Made by a program: the position numbers and the translations under genes. Positions 17,402-27,221 of a DNA stretch of 64,000 nt are shown in pieces. Under the pieces are notes generated by a model, which saw nothing but the letters and a program-made list of their open reading frames with translations, did not search any database and was not told the DNA's origin. Origin of the DNA: Spirosoma endbachense (GTDB lineage Bacteria > Bacteroidota > Bacteroidia > Cytophagales > Spirosomataceae); assembly GCF_010233585.1 (NCBI RefSeq), contig NZ_CP045997.1, positions 10,005,826 through 10,069,825 on the forward strand, read 5' to 3'. How positions within the stretch are numbered: position 1 is the first letter of the stretch; the number at the start of each line of letters is the position of its first letter.

Positions 17402-18061
17402 ATGAGCTCTATTAAGGCGTTTATTTTTGATCTCGACGGCGTCATTGTCGACACTGCCATTTATCATTACCAGGCCTGGCGTCGGCTGGCCAACGAACTT
17501 GGGTTCGACATTTCCGAAGAATTCAACGAGCAATTAAAAGGAGTAAGCCGGATGGAGTCCCTGGATATCATTCTGGCTCACGGAGGGCTAACGTTGCCAG
17601 ACGAAAAAAAGGCAGAACTTGCCGCGCAGAAAAACCAATGGTATCTCGAACTGGTCAGTCGTATGACATCCGAGGATATTCTGCCGGGCGTAGCTAATTT
17701 CTTTTCGCAGGTTAGAAAGGCTAATCTGCTAACGGCCCTTGGGTCAGTCAGTAAAAATGCTCCGCTGATTCTCGAACGCATTGGCATGACCGAGGCTTTT
17801 TATGCCATCATCGACGGCACTAAAATCACGAAAGGCAAACCTGATCCGGAAGTATTTACGAAAGGTGCCGCCGAACTTGAGGTCGCTCCTGCCGAGTGTG
17901 TTGTATTCGAAGACGCCGTTGCGGGTGTTGAGGCCGGTAAGCGGGGCGGAATGTTTGTGGTTGGCCTTGGCTCTCCGGAGGTTCTGACACAGGCCGATTT
18001 CGTCGCTCCTTCACTAAATGCATTGACGGTAGACGAGGTATTGGAACGGTTTTCGAAATAA
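17402..18061 (+). CDS. pgmB: Beta-phosphoglucomutase (HAD family)
   Basis: 219 residues, the usual length. HAD motif I FIFDLDGVIVDT has the nucleophile Asp10 and acid Asp12; motif II GSVSKNAP; motif III with KITKGKPDPEVF; motif IV VVFEDAVAGVEAG. The cap domain has YHYQAWRRLANE and GVSRMESL, hallmarks of beta-phosphoglucomutase rather than general phosphatases. It converts beta-glucose 1-phosphate to glucose 6-phosphate, the step after maltose, trehalose or kojibiose phosphorylase. No GH65 phosphorylase is in the window, but two GH13 enzymes are close by, so it likely serves the same alpha-glucan pathway. Confidence 0.88.
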   Translation: MSSIKAFIFDLDGVIVDTAIYHYQAWRRLANELGFDISEEFNEQLKGVSRMESLDIILAHGGLTLPDEKKAELAAQKNQWYLELVSRMTSEDILPGVANFFSQVRKANLLTALGSVSKNAPLILERIGMTEAFYAIIDGTKITKGKPDPEVFTKGAAELEVAPAECVVFEDAVAGVEAGKRGGMFVVGLGSPEVLTQADFVAPSLNALTVDEVLERFSK

Positions 18062-18084
18062 GGAATTCTGAATGCGGTAAGCTG

Positions 18085-20616
18085 CTAAAACGCCAGCCAG
18101 CCAGATACCTTGATCGCAAATGGAGTCACTGGAATGCCTGTACGGGTAAGATTATCTCGATAAGTGAGCCGGTGAATCGCATCGACGCGAAGCACTTTAA
18201 AAATATTGTCGATGCCATAGCCAACCTCAACATACGGCGTACGCGTTAGTGAACTGAACCCCTCAACGGTGCGTCCCTGGGCATCGGTGCTGGGTATCAT
18301 GGCCAGATTAGCCGACGAAACGCTGCCCACCAATACTTTAGCCGTTACAAGTTCACGCCATTTAAGCCGTCGCAGGAGCGGCAATCGATTAAAGAGCAGG
18401 CCACCGAAGTTGTGTTCAAACTGGGCCGTGGCCCAACGGTCAGACACAAATTCAAAGTAATTCATCAGGTTATAGGCGTTCCCGACATAAAACGAAGACT
18501 CATTGCCCAGTGGCGTGTAGAGCAGGGGATAAGGCACGGTTGAGGGAATTATTCCTGCGCCAATGGTATAATAGGTCCGTCCCAGAATGCCCATGCGGAA
18601 CGAATGTTTCATGGTAAGCGCAAGCCTGTGATAGGTGAAATCTCCCCCCAGTACGTCGCGGATACCGAGCGTATACCGCAAGGTGAAAATGGGCTTGCGG
18701 ACAGCGCCCGTGCTAAGTCTGACGTTGTCGTTTTGCAGGATCACTTCATCGGGGGCAAAACGTGTCTCGGAAATCAACTCGGTAACCCGGTAGCTGTCCC
18801 GAACCGTTTGATCATGATCATTGGCCTGAGGCTGGAACGCAAAAGGAAACAGGGGTTCGAATGTGCGGTTACGCATGGCCAGTGTCTGCGTGAATCCACG
18901 GCCCATTTCACGCCGGAAATAAACGAGATTTTCTTCCTGAAAATAAGGCCGCCTGATTGTTCCAAAACGGGAGTAGGCGGCAAATAATGAGTTATTGCCA
19001 ATATTTTCGGATGATACACCAACGCGTTCCAGATCATAGGTTCGCCGAACACCAAAGACGGTCCAGGGCTTGCGGCTGATGATATATTCGATATTGGCGC
19101 TGTATTTAAAAGCCTGATCAAGCGTACCATAGGCCAGATAACCACTCACAAGCCATTTTCGGCTGAAACCCGTATTGGTTCGCATACCGATCCGAATCCG
19201 ATTGCCTTCAACGTTATTACTGGCGTAGGAATACAGAATTGGACCCAGATCAATATGTAGTTTATCGATCGGTTTATAGCCCAGAACGCCGAGCTTAATA
19301 ATTTCACCGGCTACTTTTATAAACGGCACATTACGCACTGAATCAACAACGCGCATGGCCCGCCACTCGTTGGGCGAAAGCGAATCAGGTCGAACGCTCT
19401 TCCAGAATAACGCATCGGCTTCTTTATAATCGTCGGCCAGTTCGATCGATGGATCATAAAAGCTAACCTCTTTAGGGTCGTTTTCGATAACATTACGGGC
19501 CGTTGCAAAGAAGCGGATCAAGGCACCAGGAGCCCGTGGAGTGGGTTGTTCAGTATCGATCGTAACCTGGGTTTGGGTGGGAAACCGAATGCCTGATGAG
19601 ATCGATTCCCAATTTTGCTCGATATGGAGTTCATCGACAAAGTTGATGTTAGCCCGCTTATCGACCCGTGCATCGATCTGAACCAGAGCCAGCTTGAGTG
19701 TGTCGATCCAGACGGTTCCCGTAAAGGCCAGATCGCTGACACGCTTGGGCGTAAATTCGATTTCGTAACACACGCCGTCATTGAGTGCTACTGTGTCTTT
19801 TAATCGAAACGTATAGACCGTTTCCCACTGTGCACCAACGGGTGATGGAATATCTTTTCGGAGCACATAGAGCGAATTGCGGTAGAAATTATATTGCTGA
19901 AACGAAGCACCAGTCAGCTGGGCAATCAGGCCACCATCGCTAACGCCCACGCCCGTGACGTGTGATTTGAGAACCTTTTCTTTGACTTTCTCGGGGTTAG
20001 TACGCGCAAAAAAGTTGGAGAATGTTTCGGATATAAAGACCGGAACGGCAGGCTGGCCATTTTCATCCGTGATGGCGGGAAGTTTGCCGAGAAGCCGACT
20101 GATTGGCCCCGGCTTTTTATTCTTTTTACGCTTCTGGCCAAAATTGTTGATATACCCCTCAATTTTCGTATAACTATCGTACTGATAGGCCGATAATTGT
20201 GCCGGATTGAATTGGTCCCGTCGGCGCACCGTCTCGCGAATGACCCGGTAGGCTGGGTCGCCCCCCTTGGCATAAACCCGTACCTCCTGCAATTTTGTGG
20301 CGCTGGAAACTAATTGAGCATCAATCGTCTGGCTGGCAATGGATATCAGGCGATAAGACCGGGTCTGATAGCCAAGGCTAAGGACCTGGATAGAATCGGC
20401 AAGTTGTTTGGTTTGCAGTTTATAGCGGCCTTCGGCATCGGAGGTTGTGCCATTGGTTAATCCCTTTACGGCAATACTGGCAAATGGAATCCCCTCGCCA
20501 GTGGCTGCATCAGTCACACGACCACTGATTGTATAGATAGTTTGGGCCGTCGTCAGCAACGGCCATCCGACAAGCAGAAGGCTAAATGCAACGAAAGTCC
20601 GTAATAAAGAAGTCAT
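18085..20616 (-). CDS. DUF5686 outer-membrane protein with carboxypeptidase-like N-terminal domain
   Basis: 843 residues from ATG 20616; a TTG at 20667 would add 17 residues before an intact signal peptide (MTSLLRTFVAFSLLLVGWPLLTTAQ), so the ATG is preferred. The mature protein starts with a CarboxypepD_reg-like domain (YTISGRVTDAATGEGIPFAS, about 28-105) as in TonB receptors, followed by the long DUF5686 region predicted to form an outer-membrane beta barrel, ending in Phe as barrel proteins do (VSGWLAF). No TonB plug is present. The function of DUF5686 proteins is not known; they are common in Bacteroidota. Ends 24 nt from the convergent pgmB stop. Confidence 0.85.
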   Translation of the reverse strand: MTSLLRTFVAFSLLLVGWPLLTTAQTIYTISGRVTDAATGEGIPFASIAVKGLTNGTTSDAEGRYKLQTKQLADSIQVLSLGYQTRSYRLISIASQTIDAQLVSSATKLQEVRVYAKGGDPAYRVIRETVRRRDQFNPAQLSAYQYDSYTKIEGYINNFGQKRKKNKKPGPISRLLGKLPAITDENGQPAVPVFISETFSNFFARTNPEKVKEKVLKSHVTGVGVSDGGLIAQLTGASFQQYNFYRNSLYVLRKDIPSPVGAQWETVYTFRLKDTVALNDGVCYEIEFTPKRVSDLAFTGTVWIDTLKLALVQIDARVDKRANINFVDELHIEQNWESISSGIRFPTQTQVTIDTEQPTPRAPGALIRFFATARNVIENDPKEVSFYDPSIELADDYKEADALFWKSVRPDSLSPNEWRAMRVVDSVRNVPFIKVAGEIIKLGVLGYKPIDKLHIDLGPILYSYASNNVEGNRIRIGMRTNTGFSRKWLVSGYLAYGTLDQAFKYSANIEYIISRKPWTVFGVRRTYDLERVGVSSENIGNNSLFAAYSRFGTIRRPYFQEENLVYFRREMGRGFTQTLAMRNRTFEPLFPFAFQPQANDHDQTVRDSYRVTELISETRFAPDEVILQNDNVRLSTGAVRKPIFTLRYTLGIRDVLGGDFTYHRLALTMKHSFRMGILGRTYYTIGAGIIPSTVPYPLLYTPLGNESSFYVGNAYNLMNYFEFVSDRWATAQFEHNFGGLLFNRLPLLRRLKWRELVTAKVLVGSVSSANLAMIPSTDAQGRTVEGFSSLTRTPYVEVGYGIDNIFKVLRVDAIHRLTYRDNLTRTGIPVTPFAIKVSGWLAF

Positions 20617-20880
20617 TGAACAGTGGTGTAGGGATCGATCATATTCTCTTAACCGAAAATTAGTCAACAGGGTTTACTAAGTAGAAAAATTTTATATGAA
20701 ATTGTAAAATCAGACAATAAACGGTAAACGACTCGCCAGAAAGTGCCCTAAAACAGCCAAGAAATACGCTTACTAGTTGGTACGCCAATTCGTGGGGCTT
20801 CGTTGCACTTTATCGGTTTGTAGACGATAGAATGTCGTGAAGCGGTATGAATTGGTGTGTTATGGACAGGTAATCCTGAG

Positions 20881-20905
20881 GCTAAGCACTAGTTGATGGC
20901 TTAGC
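20881..20905 (-). terminator. Short hairpin after the DUF4405 gene
   Basis: A 7-bp stem (20881-20887 with 20899-20905) with an 11-nt loop lies directly after the stop codon of the minus-strand gene at 20906. No strong T-run, so it is a weak candidate. Confidence 0.35.
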
Positions 20906-21643
20906 TTAGTTAGCCAGTGTTACTTTTTCAGTCCTGACGTTTGCCGAATAGCTGGTTTGAATAGCTGCAATCTGCCAGCCAGTATCGTTCCGCTTCAGGA
21001 CGTGCGTATAGAAGAGTTTTTCGGGTTTTACAGAATTGGTCAGTGTGCCATAAACCACAATTATGTTATCGTCAATTGACTCGGCCCTATCAACAGTAGT
21101 TTGTAAGGAATCGGTCGGTTTCGGCTTACTGCTTTGATCCAATCCACTGACAATTTCGCCTGCTTCTGTCCGAGTGGGGGCCTTTTTGGCGAGAACTTTG
21201 GCCAATGCAGCTGTATCTCCAGTACTATAAGCCTGAGTAAAAGCGACTTCGGTACTACGGGCAATTGAGTCGATTGCGGCCTGGGACAATGGTCCTCCCG
21301 ACTTCGGTTTGTCGCCCCGGAACAAATTTTTACCGGCATTCGCTAATTTATCGAAGACGGGGAAATCGGCACTGATACCTACCGCAAAAACAGATGCAAT
21401 AACGGCGGGGATGACAAACTCGCGTCGGATACCACCCGTCCGACGATCTTTCGTATATCCGGTGATAGATGACCAGTTATTGACAATATGAAATACCGCT
21501 GCCGTAACGAATAAAATCCCGAACCAGGCATGTGTATGTTCTACTGGATGGGTGCCCTGACCAAAATAAATTAAAAGACCCGTTGTCGCTAAAACAAAGA
21601 ATACGACAGCTACCGACAGGCTAACTAAGTTCTTGGATTTCAT
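20906..21643 (-). CDS. DUF4405 membrane protein with C-terminal periplasmic domain
   Basis: 245 residues. The N-terminus has spans at about 7-27 and 38-58, with a short loop HPVEHTHAWFGILF; the HThAWfG block with a second His in FHIVNNW is typical of DUF4405, a family related to cytochrome-b561-like four-helix proteins. A third span lies near 78-95. The remaining ~130 residues (AIDSIARSTEVAFTQAY, VYGTLTNSVKPEKLFYTH, GWQIAAIQTSY) look like an NTF2/SnoaL-type small domain. Heme or redox function is possible from the His pattern but not shown. It stands alone between two minus-strand envelope genes. Confidence 0.7.
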   Translation of the reverse strand: MKSKNLVSLSVAVVFFVLATTGLLIYFGQGTHPVEHTHAWFGILFVTAAVFHIVNNWSSITGYTKDRRTGGIRREFVIPAVIASVFAVGISADFPVFDKLANAGKNLFRGDKPKSGGPLSQAAIDSIARSTEVAFTQAYSTGDTAALAKVLAKKAPTRTEAGEIVSGLDQSSKPKPTDSLQTTVDRAESIDDNIIVVYGTLTNSVKPEKLFYTHVLKRNDTGWQIAAIQTSYSANVRTEKVTLAN

Positions 21644-21890
21644 AGTGAGGGGAATGCTTGACTGGTAAAGGTAATACTAAGTGGGCAGCCCTCAGCATGT
21701 AGTAAGCTACCGAAACTGAGCTGACCAAAACAAGGAATCCCTCCAGCAATGCCAGGGGGATTACCACCAACCTATTCTAATTAAGAGCTAAAAACTAAAC
21801 GTGAGTAGACCGTGGTCGCCAGCGACCGGAAAGAAATTTTCTGTCGGTGGCTGGTAGCTCTATGCTAAGAACTGCCAGTTGAAGACTGAT

Positions 21891-24719
21891 CTATGACCGG
21901 GGACGGCCACCGCGACCACCACCACTACCACTCGCTGGAGTAGACTGTTGCGGCTGGTTTCCGCCATTGTTGTTGTTATCGTCACCGCCTTCGCCATTTT
22001 TTATGTCATCATTATTGATCGACTTCCGGCTTTTGCGGGGTGCATCAAAGCTCATTTTGCCGAGCTTGTAGCTGAATGTTAAGCGAACACCGGCGTTGTA
22101 GAAATTCGTTACAGAATTTTGCGTCAGGATGGGCGACGACAATTCTGAACTCATCGTGAATGGGTGATTCAGGAAGTTTTCTGCTGCCAGGCCCAGACTT
22201 GACTTTTTATCATTGAACTCTTTACGAATGCCCAGATTGTAGAAGTACATGCTGGTTTGATAGCCCTGCAACTGAATTTGCTTACCCCGCATTCCGCCAA
22301 AAGCCTGGAATGCCCAGCCGTTTGCGAGCGACATACTGGCGTTAACCCGTCCAGAAATTACCCAGCCTGAGTTAGAGGCCGCATAAATTGGGTTAACGTT
22401 ATTGTTTGTCAGGTTTACGTGGTACAGATCGATACCACCACCGAGTTGCAGTTTTGAAAACAATGTTCCGTTACCAAAGAGGTTCAGGCCGTAGGCATCC
22501 TGATGACCAACGTTCTGATAACTCGTACGGATCACCTGCTGGAGAACCGGGTTGGTTGGATCACCAAACGATTGCTGCGATACATCCCGAACTGCCGTGA
22601 TTTCATTATTGGTACGCCGGGCAAACAACGCTGCGTTCAGATATAATCCCTTAATATTGGCACTCGTACTGAACTCAACGTTATCGGTTAATTCTGGCGA
22701 CAGGTATGGGTTCCCAATCGTAATGTTCGTTGGGTTTGACGCATTAACGTTAGGGTTCAGGAACTGGATACCTGGCCGCTGAATCCGGCGGTTATAGGCC
22801 AGTTTGATGATTTTTCCGCCACTCAGACTTTTAGAAATATTGATGCTGGGAACGATATTTCCGTAATTGGGAATTGAGGTCGATGGATTCGCGGCTTCAT
22901 TGCTGAATTTGGCGTTGATGAACGTATACTCGTACCGGGCACCGGCTTTAATCGTGAATTTGCTCTTGGTTGTCAGAGTATAGGACAGGTAAGAGGCAGC
23001 AATATTCTGATCGTAGAAGAGCGTATTGCCTACACGGCTGGGATCAATTTGATAATCACCTTCGGCACCGTTAGCCAGATAGTACTGATACTGACTGTTG
23101 GCCTGACGGAGAATACCTTTAGCACCAAATTCGAGTAACTGATTTTTCTGGATAGGCGTTTGATAATCGATCTGGAGCGTTGATTCCTGATTGTAGCTGT
23201 TGTTATCGTTTTTCTGCCGGGCGGAGATCGTTTCAAAATCAGTACCGCTCAGAATGTCGGCCACAAAATTGTTCGTACGGTTATTACGGCTATAAAGGGC
23301 CAGAATGCTGAATTCCTGCTGCGGCTTGTAGGTCTTTGTATAGGTAATATTCGCATCGACTGTACCCGAGAGGTCGGTTGTTTGGACGTTGCGGTCATTG
23401 ACAACCGGGAAGTAGCCAGTTGGCTGAAACGTCTGAGTCAGCAAATTATATTGATTGGCCGAACCATTCCGGGCTCCATAGCGCAGGCTGGCCGTTAGCG
23501 ATGTATTCTTGTCAATGTCATAATCCCAGCCCAACTGAAAATTACCAAACAACCGACTCGACAATGTGTTGGCTGATTGCAGCGTACGGGTGGTACCCGT
23601 GCTTGAAATCGTGCTTTGATCGTTCATAAATGAACCACGGATGTTGTATTCCGCCCGACCAAAACCACTGAGGCTAAAACCCATTTTACCCGTCCGCAAA
23701 TTACCGTTCAGGCCCAGGTTACTTCCCCGGTTTCCACCACCGCCGTTAACGTTCAGGGTTGCACCCTGCAGGTTGTCTTTCTTGGTGACGATATTGATAA
23801 TACCCGCCGAACCTTCAGCATCATATTTGGCTGAGGGACTGGTAATTACTTCAACCGTTTTGATCATGTCGGCCGGAATCTGTTTCAGTGCATCGGCCAC
23901 ACTGCTGGCTACGATCGTAGAAGGCTTATTGTTAATCAGCACCGTTACGTTGCTGCTACCCCGTAAACTGACGTTACCGTCCATGTCGACCGCAAGCATC
24001 GGCACTTTACGCATAATGTCGGTAGCATCACCTCCTTTAGCTGTAATGTCCTTATCGGCATTGTAAACGAGCCGGTCTACTTTTTCCTCAATCATGGCTG
24101 CCTGCCCGACCACATTTACCTCTTTAAGTGTCCGAACATCGGCCGAAATTTTTATTGTACCGAGATTGATATCGCTACCACGCTCGATGGTAATGACGTT
24201 AGAGCGTTTGTCTTTATAGCCAATAAAGGTGTACAGGAGTCGATATTTTCCTGGAGCAAGTTTCGGAAGCACAAATTTACCAGATGCGTCGGCTGTCGTT
24301 CCATCGATTGGTTTGTTGGTTGCTATGTTGAGCAGGGCAACTGTTGCAAATTCGACCGGTTTGTTGCTCGAAGAATCGACCAGAACACCAGAAAGTTTGC
24401 CATTACCGCGCGGAAGAGGCTCGGATTCGGAACCGGTTATGCCTGGTCTTGGCCGTTGATCAATAGGGGCTGCCACATCTTCCTTGGTAGGGCTGGCAGG
24501 CATGGTGAATGTGTCGGGTGGTGTATTTATGGGTGTGCCTGTCGTACTACCAGGTGTTGTGCTGGCGGGAGCTGCAAATGGATCTGGTACTGTGTTGGCA
24601 GGGGGAGGGCTTGTTGGTGAAGTGGGCGTTCCACTGGCTGGTGTTCCAGGTGGAGTCGATACCTGGGCAACAGCGGCAGTTGAACTGATAATAAGTATAG
24701 CTAGTAATATCGTTTTCAT
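21891..24719 (-). CDS. TonB-dependent receptor (outer-membrane beta-barrel family)
   Basis: 942 residues. Signal peptide (about 1-18, ending AAVAQ), a long Pro/Thr/Ser-rich spacer (20-105), a carboxypeptidase-like regulatory domain (GKLSGVLVDSSSNKPVEFA, about 107-190), a TonB plug with IMRKVPMLAVDMDGNVSLRG and VEVITSPSAKYDAEGSAG, then the barrel. The C-terminus has a basic segment followed by an Asn/Gly/Pro/Gln-rich tail ending GGGRGGRPRS, which is not usual for barrels that end in an aromatic residue. This belongs to the OMP_b-brl_3 branch of receptors without a SusD partner. Substrate unknown; none of the neighbours identifies it. Confidence 0.9.
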   Translation of the reverse strand: MKTILLAILIISSTAAVAQVSTPPGTPASGTPTSPTSPPPANTVPDPFAAPASTTPGSTTGTPINTPPDTFTMPASPTKEDVAAPIDQRPRPGITGSESEPLPRGNGKLSGVLVDSSSNKPVEFATVALLNIATNKPIDGTTADASGKFVLPKLAPGKYRLLYTFIGYKDKRSNVITIERGSDINLGTIKISADVRTLKEVNVVGQAAMIEEKVDRLVYNADKDITAKGGDATDIMRKVPMLAVDMDGNVSLRGSSNVTVLINNKPSTIVASSVADALKQIPADMIKTVEVITSPSAKYDAEGSAGIINIVTKKDNLQGATLNVNGGGGNRGSNLGLNGNLRTGKMGFSLSGFGRAEYNIRGSFMNDQSTISSTGTTRTLQSANTLSSRLFGNFQLGWDYDIDKNTSLTASLRYGARNGSANQYNLLTQTFQPTGYFPVVNDRNVQTTDLSGTVDANITYTKTYKPQQEFSILALYSRNNRTNNFVADILSGTDFETISARQKNDNNSYNQESTLQIDYQTPIQKNQLLEFGAKGILRQANSQYQYYLANGAEGDYQIDPSRVGNTLFYDQNIAASYLSYTLTTKSKFTIKAGARYEYTFINAKFSNEAANPSTSIPNYGNIVPSINISKSLSGGKIIKLAYNRRIQRPGIQFLNPNVNASNPTNITIGNPYLSPELTDNVEFSTSANIKGLYLNAALFARRTNNEITAVRDVSQQSFGDPTNPVLQQVIRTSYQNVGHQDAYGLNLFGNGTLFSKLQLGGGIDLYHVNLTNNNVNPIYAASNSGWVISGRVNASMSLANGWAFQAFGGMRGKQIQLQGYQTSMYFYNLGIRKEFNDKKSSLGLAAENFLNHPFTMSSELSSPILTQNSVTNFYNAGVRLTFSYKLGKMSFDAPRKSRKSINNDDIKNGEGGDDNNNNGGNQPQQSTPASGSGGGRGGRPRS

Positions 24720-24899
24720 GACATTCGGGATTGACGGTTCAAAGGTGCGCCGATGAATCTGCGGGATGAAATCAATTTGGCCGAATGCCGATTTTTGAGT
24801 GCCGAAGCCGGGGATTGAGGGGTGGAAGGGATTAGCTTTACGATGAGTAATTAGGCTTAGATTCGAACACTACTCCACTCCACTAACCCCTGATTACAA

Positions 24900-25817
24900 T
24901 CAATTCGGTTCCTTTACGGCACTCAAAAAACTCTTCGGCACAGGTGCATCGAAACGCATGGCTTCGCCTGTAATTGGGTGTTCAAACGCTAGTACTTCGG
25001 CATGTAGACCTAACCGGCCAATGGGGTCAGATGTTGCGCCATATTTGGAATCGCCAACAATTGGGTGGCCAATGTCCTGCATGTGAACGCGAATCTGATT
25101 TTTCCGACCCGTTTCTAATTCAAGTTCCAATAAGGCAAAGTATTGATTGGCTTTCACAACCGTATAATTGGTGACCGACAACTGGCCATTCTCAGGATTC
25201 TGGCTCGAATAAACGATCAGCGCCTTGCTTTCGCGCAGATAGGACGTAATTGTCGCTTTGGGCGGTTCTGGTAAACCTTCAACCAGCGCCACGTATGTTC
25301 GTTCTTTGGTTGTTGCGTTCCAGGACTCCTGCATTAACCGTTGAATTTTTTCACTCTTGGCAAACATCATTACCCCCGACGTTTCGCGGTCGAGCCGGTG
25401 AATGATGAATATTCGGTTTTTAGGATTCTCTTTCTTGATATAATCACTCAGCATACTGTAAGCCGTCCGATCCCGTTCCTTGTTGGTAGCCATCGAGAGA
25501 AGGCCGGCCTGTTTGTTGATCACAATCAGATGAGGATCTTCATAGAGAATGGTGATTCCCCGGTATTGAGTGGTTTGGGAAGCCCGGTTGGCGGCTACGG
25601 TCACTAGTTGGCCGACCCGCAAGGGGTGGTTGAACTGCGTATATACCTTACCGTCAATCAGGATTTGCTTATTGCTGAGTAAGGATTTAATATTATTTCG
25701 GTTTTTGTGGGGCAGTTTCTCCATCAGGAATGCCATCAGCAGAGCGGGTTGCTCGACGGTGAGGTTGACATTCGTACGCTGGCCGCGTTGTCGGCGGGGT
25801 TGGTTGGTATTATCCAT
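24900..25817 (-). CDS. RluA-family RNA pseudouridine synthase
   Basis: 305 residues. N-terminal S4-like RNA-binding domain (about 20-80, LLMAFLMEKLPHKNRNNIKS then VRVGQLV-like VGQLVTV), then the catalytic domain with the RluA signature IIHRLDRETSGVMMFAK (catalytic Asp143) and the blocks GRKNQIRVHMQDIGHPI and GDSKYG. It isomerises uridine to pseudouridine in rRNA or tRNA; the exact target site cannot be told from sequence. A decayed partial copy of its N-terminal coding region lies 3 kb away at 28926-29022. Confidence 0.92.
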   Translation of the reverse strand: MDNTNQPRRQRGQRTNVNLTVEQPALLMAFLMEKLPHKNRNNIKSLLSNKQILIDGKVYTQFNHPLRVGQLVTVAANRASQTTQYRGITILYEDPHLIVINKQAGLLSMATNKERDRTAYSMLSDYIKKENPKNRIFIIHRLDRETSGVMMFAKSEKIQRLMQESWNATTKERTYVALVEGLPEPPKATITSYLRESKALIVYSSQNPENGQLSVTNYTVVKANQYFALLELELETGRKNQIRVHMQDIGHPIVGDSKYGATSDPIGRLGLHAEVLAFEHPITGEAMRFDAPVPKSFLSAVKEPN

Positions 25818-26078
25818 TGGACAAAGATACGGCTTCGTCGCCTTATCATACAGTTGATCTTGTTTTTGTCTTAATGAATGCTTTAGGAAACGTTAGTAAC
25901 AGAACCCGATCAAACAGGCCAATGCCGCTAGCCAAAGGAAAATCTTCTGTGAATTAAATGACTAAATTTTAAAATAATAGTAGGAATTATGTTTTAATGG
26001 TAAACTTAATTAATTTCGTTCTGCGTTTTGGTGTATAAACTTAGCTAATATTTTAATACATATATTTTACCTTATATC

Positions 26079-27218
26079 ATGAAGATAGGCCAATCTAGAT
26101 TTGCAGATGGCAATTGGGAAATGATTTCTGAAACTCCAGATTTTTTGCCCGAAAAGGCTGACTTAGTGTTGGCCTTTGGCGATCGCAAATTGCTGGAAGC
26201 TGTAAAACCTTATGAGTATCTGCGTCTGCTCTATCCCAAAGCGCAAATTATTATCAATTCTACATCAGGAGAAATAATTTCCGATAAAGTTCATGATAAT
26301 ACGGTAGTCGTCACTGCCATCGAATTAGAAAAAACAACCGTTCGAACGGTTCAGATCGATATTGCTGATCATAAAGAAAGTTATCGGGCAGGTGAGCAAA
26401 TCGCCCAATCGCTGGATGACGGTGATTTAGCGGCTATTATCCTTATTTCCGATGGCGGAGTCGTTAATGGAAGTGATTTGATTGAGGCCTGCAACCGGAG
26501 TCTAAACCGGCCTGTACCCGTAATTGGTGGCCTTGCTGGCGATGGAGCTCGTTTTGAACGCACTCTGGTAGGGGCGAACCAGAACCCGGATTCCGGAAAA
26601 GTAGTAGGAATCGGCCTGTATGGTGCCGATTTGAAAGTAGGGCATGGGTCAATGGGTGGTTGGGATGTGTTTGGGCCCGAACGGGAAGTAACGAAGTCCT
26701 CATACAACGAACTATACCAGATAGACGACCGGATAGCCCTCGATTTATACAAGGATTATCTGGGGAAATATGCCGACGGCCTGCCCGGAACAGCGCTGCT
26801 TTTTCCGCTATCGATCCGGATAACCCCCGACTCTCAACCCCTCGTGCGGACAATTCTGTCGATTAACGAAAAAACAAAAAGCATGATTTTCGCTGGTGAT
26901 ATTCCGGAAGGATCTCGTGTTCGTTTTATGCGCGCCAATCTGGATCGCTTGATTGAAGCCTCTGCTACAGCGGCTCAGGCGTCTCTCCAACAATTGGGCA
27001 AAAGCCCCGAACTGGCCTTGCTGATCAGTTGTGTTGGCCGGAAACTGGTTCTGGGACAGCGTACTGAAGAGGAAGTAGAAGTGGCCCGTGATATTTTTGG
27101 CCATCAACCTGTTATGACAGGGTTTTATTCCTACGGCGAAATAGCACCGGCAGGACCGGCTACTCCGGGTGAATTACACAACCAGACCATGACCATAACG
27201 ATTCTATCCGAACAATAA
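26079..27218 (+). CDS. FIST domain sensory protein
   Basis: 379 residues, no signal peptide or membrane span. It matches the FIST N-terminal (about 20-215; LVLAFGDRKLLE, INSTSGEI, ISDGGVVNGSDL, PVIGGLAGDGARF) and FIST C-terminal (about 220-360; ALDLYKDYLG, LALLISCVGRKLVLGQRTEE, MTGFYSYGEIAPAG) domains. FIST proteins are thought to bind small ligands such as amino acids and are commonly linked to histidine kinases. The next gene, 3 nt later on the same strand, is a hybrid histidine kinase, which fits: this is probably the cytoplasmic input protein of that kinase. Confidence 0.92.
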   Translation: MKIGQSRFADGNWEMISETPDFLPEKADLVLAFGDRKLLEAVKPYEYLRLLYPKAQIIINSTSGEIISDKVHDNTVVVTAIELEKTTVRTVQIDIADHKESYRAGEQIAQSLDDGDLAAIILISDGGVVNGSDLIEACNRSLNRPVPVIGGLAGDGARFERTLVGANQNPDSGKVVGIGLYGADLKVGHGSMGGWDVFGPEREVTKSSYNELYQIDDRIALDLYKDYLGKYADGLPGTALLFPLSIRITPDSQPLVRTILSINEKTKSMIFAGDIPEGSRVRFMRANLDRLIEASATAAQASLQQLGKSPELALLISCVGRKLVLGQRTEEEVEVARDIFGHQPVMTGFYSYGEIAPAGPATPGELHNQTMTITILSEQ

Positions 27219-27221
27219 GCT

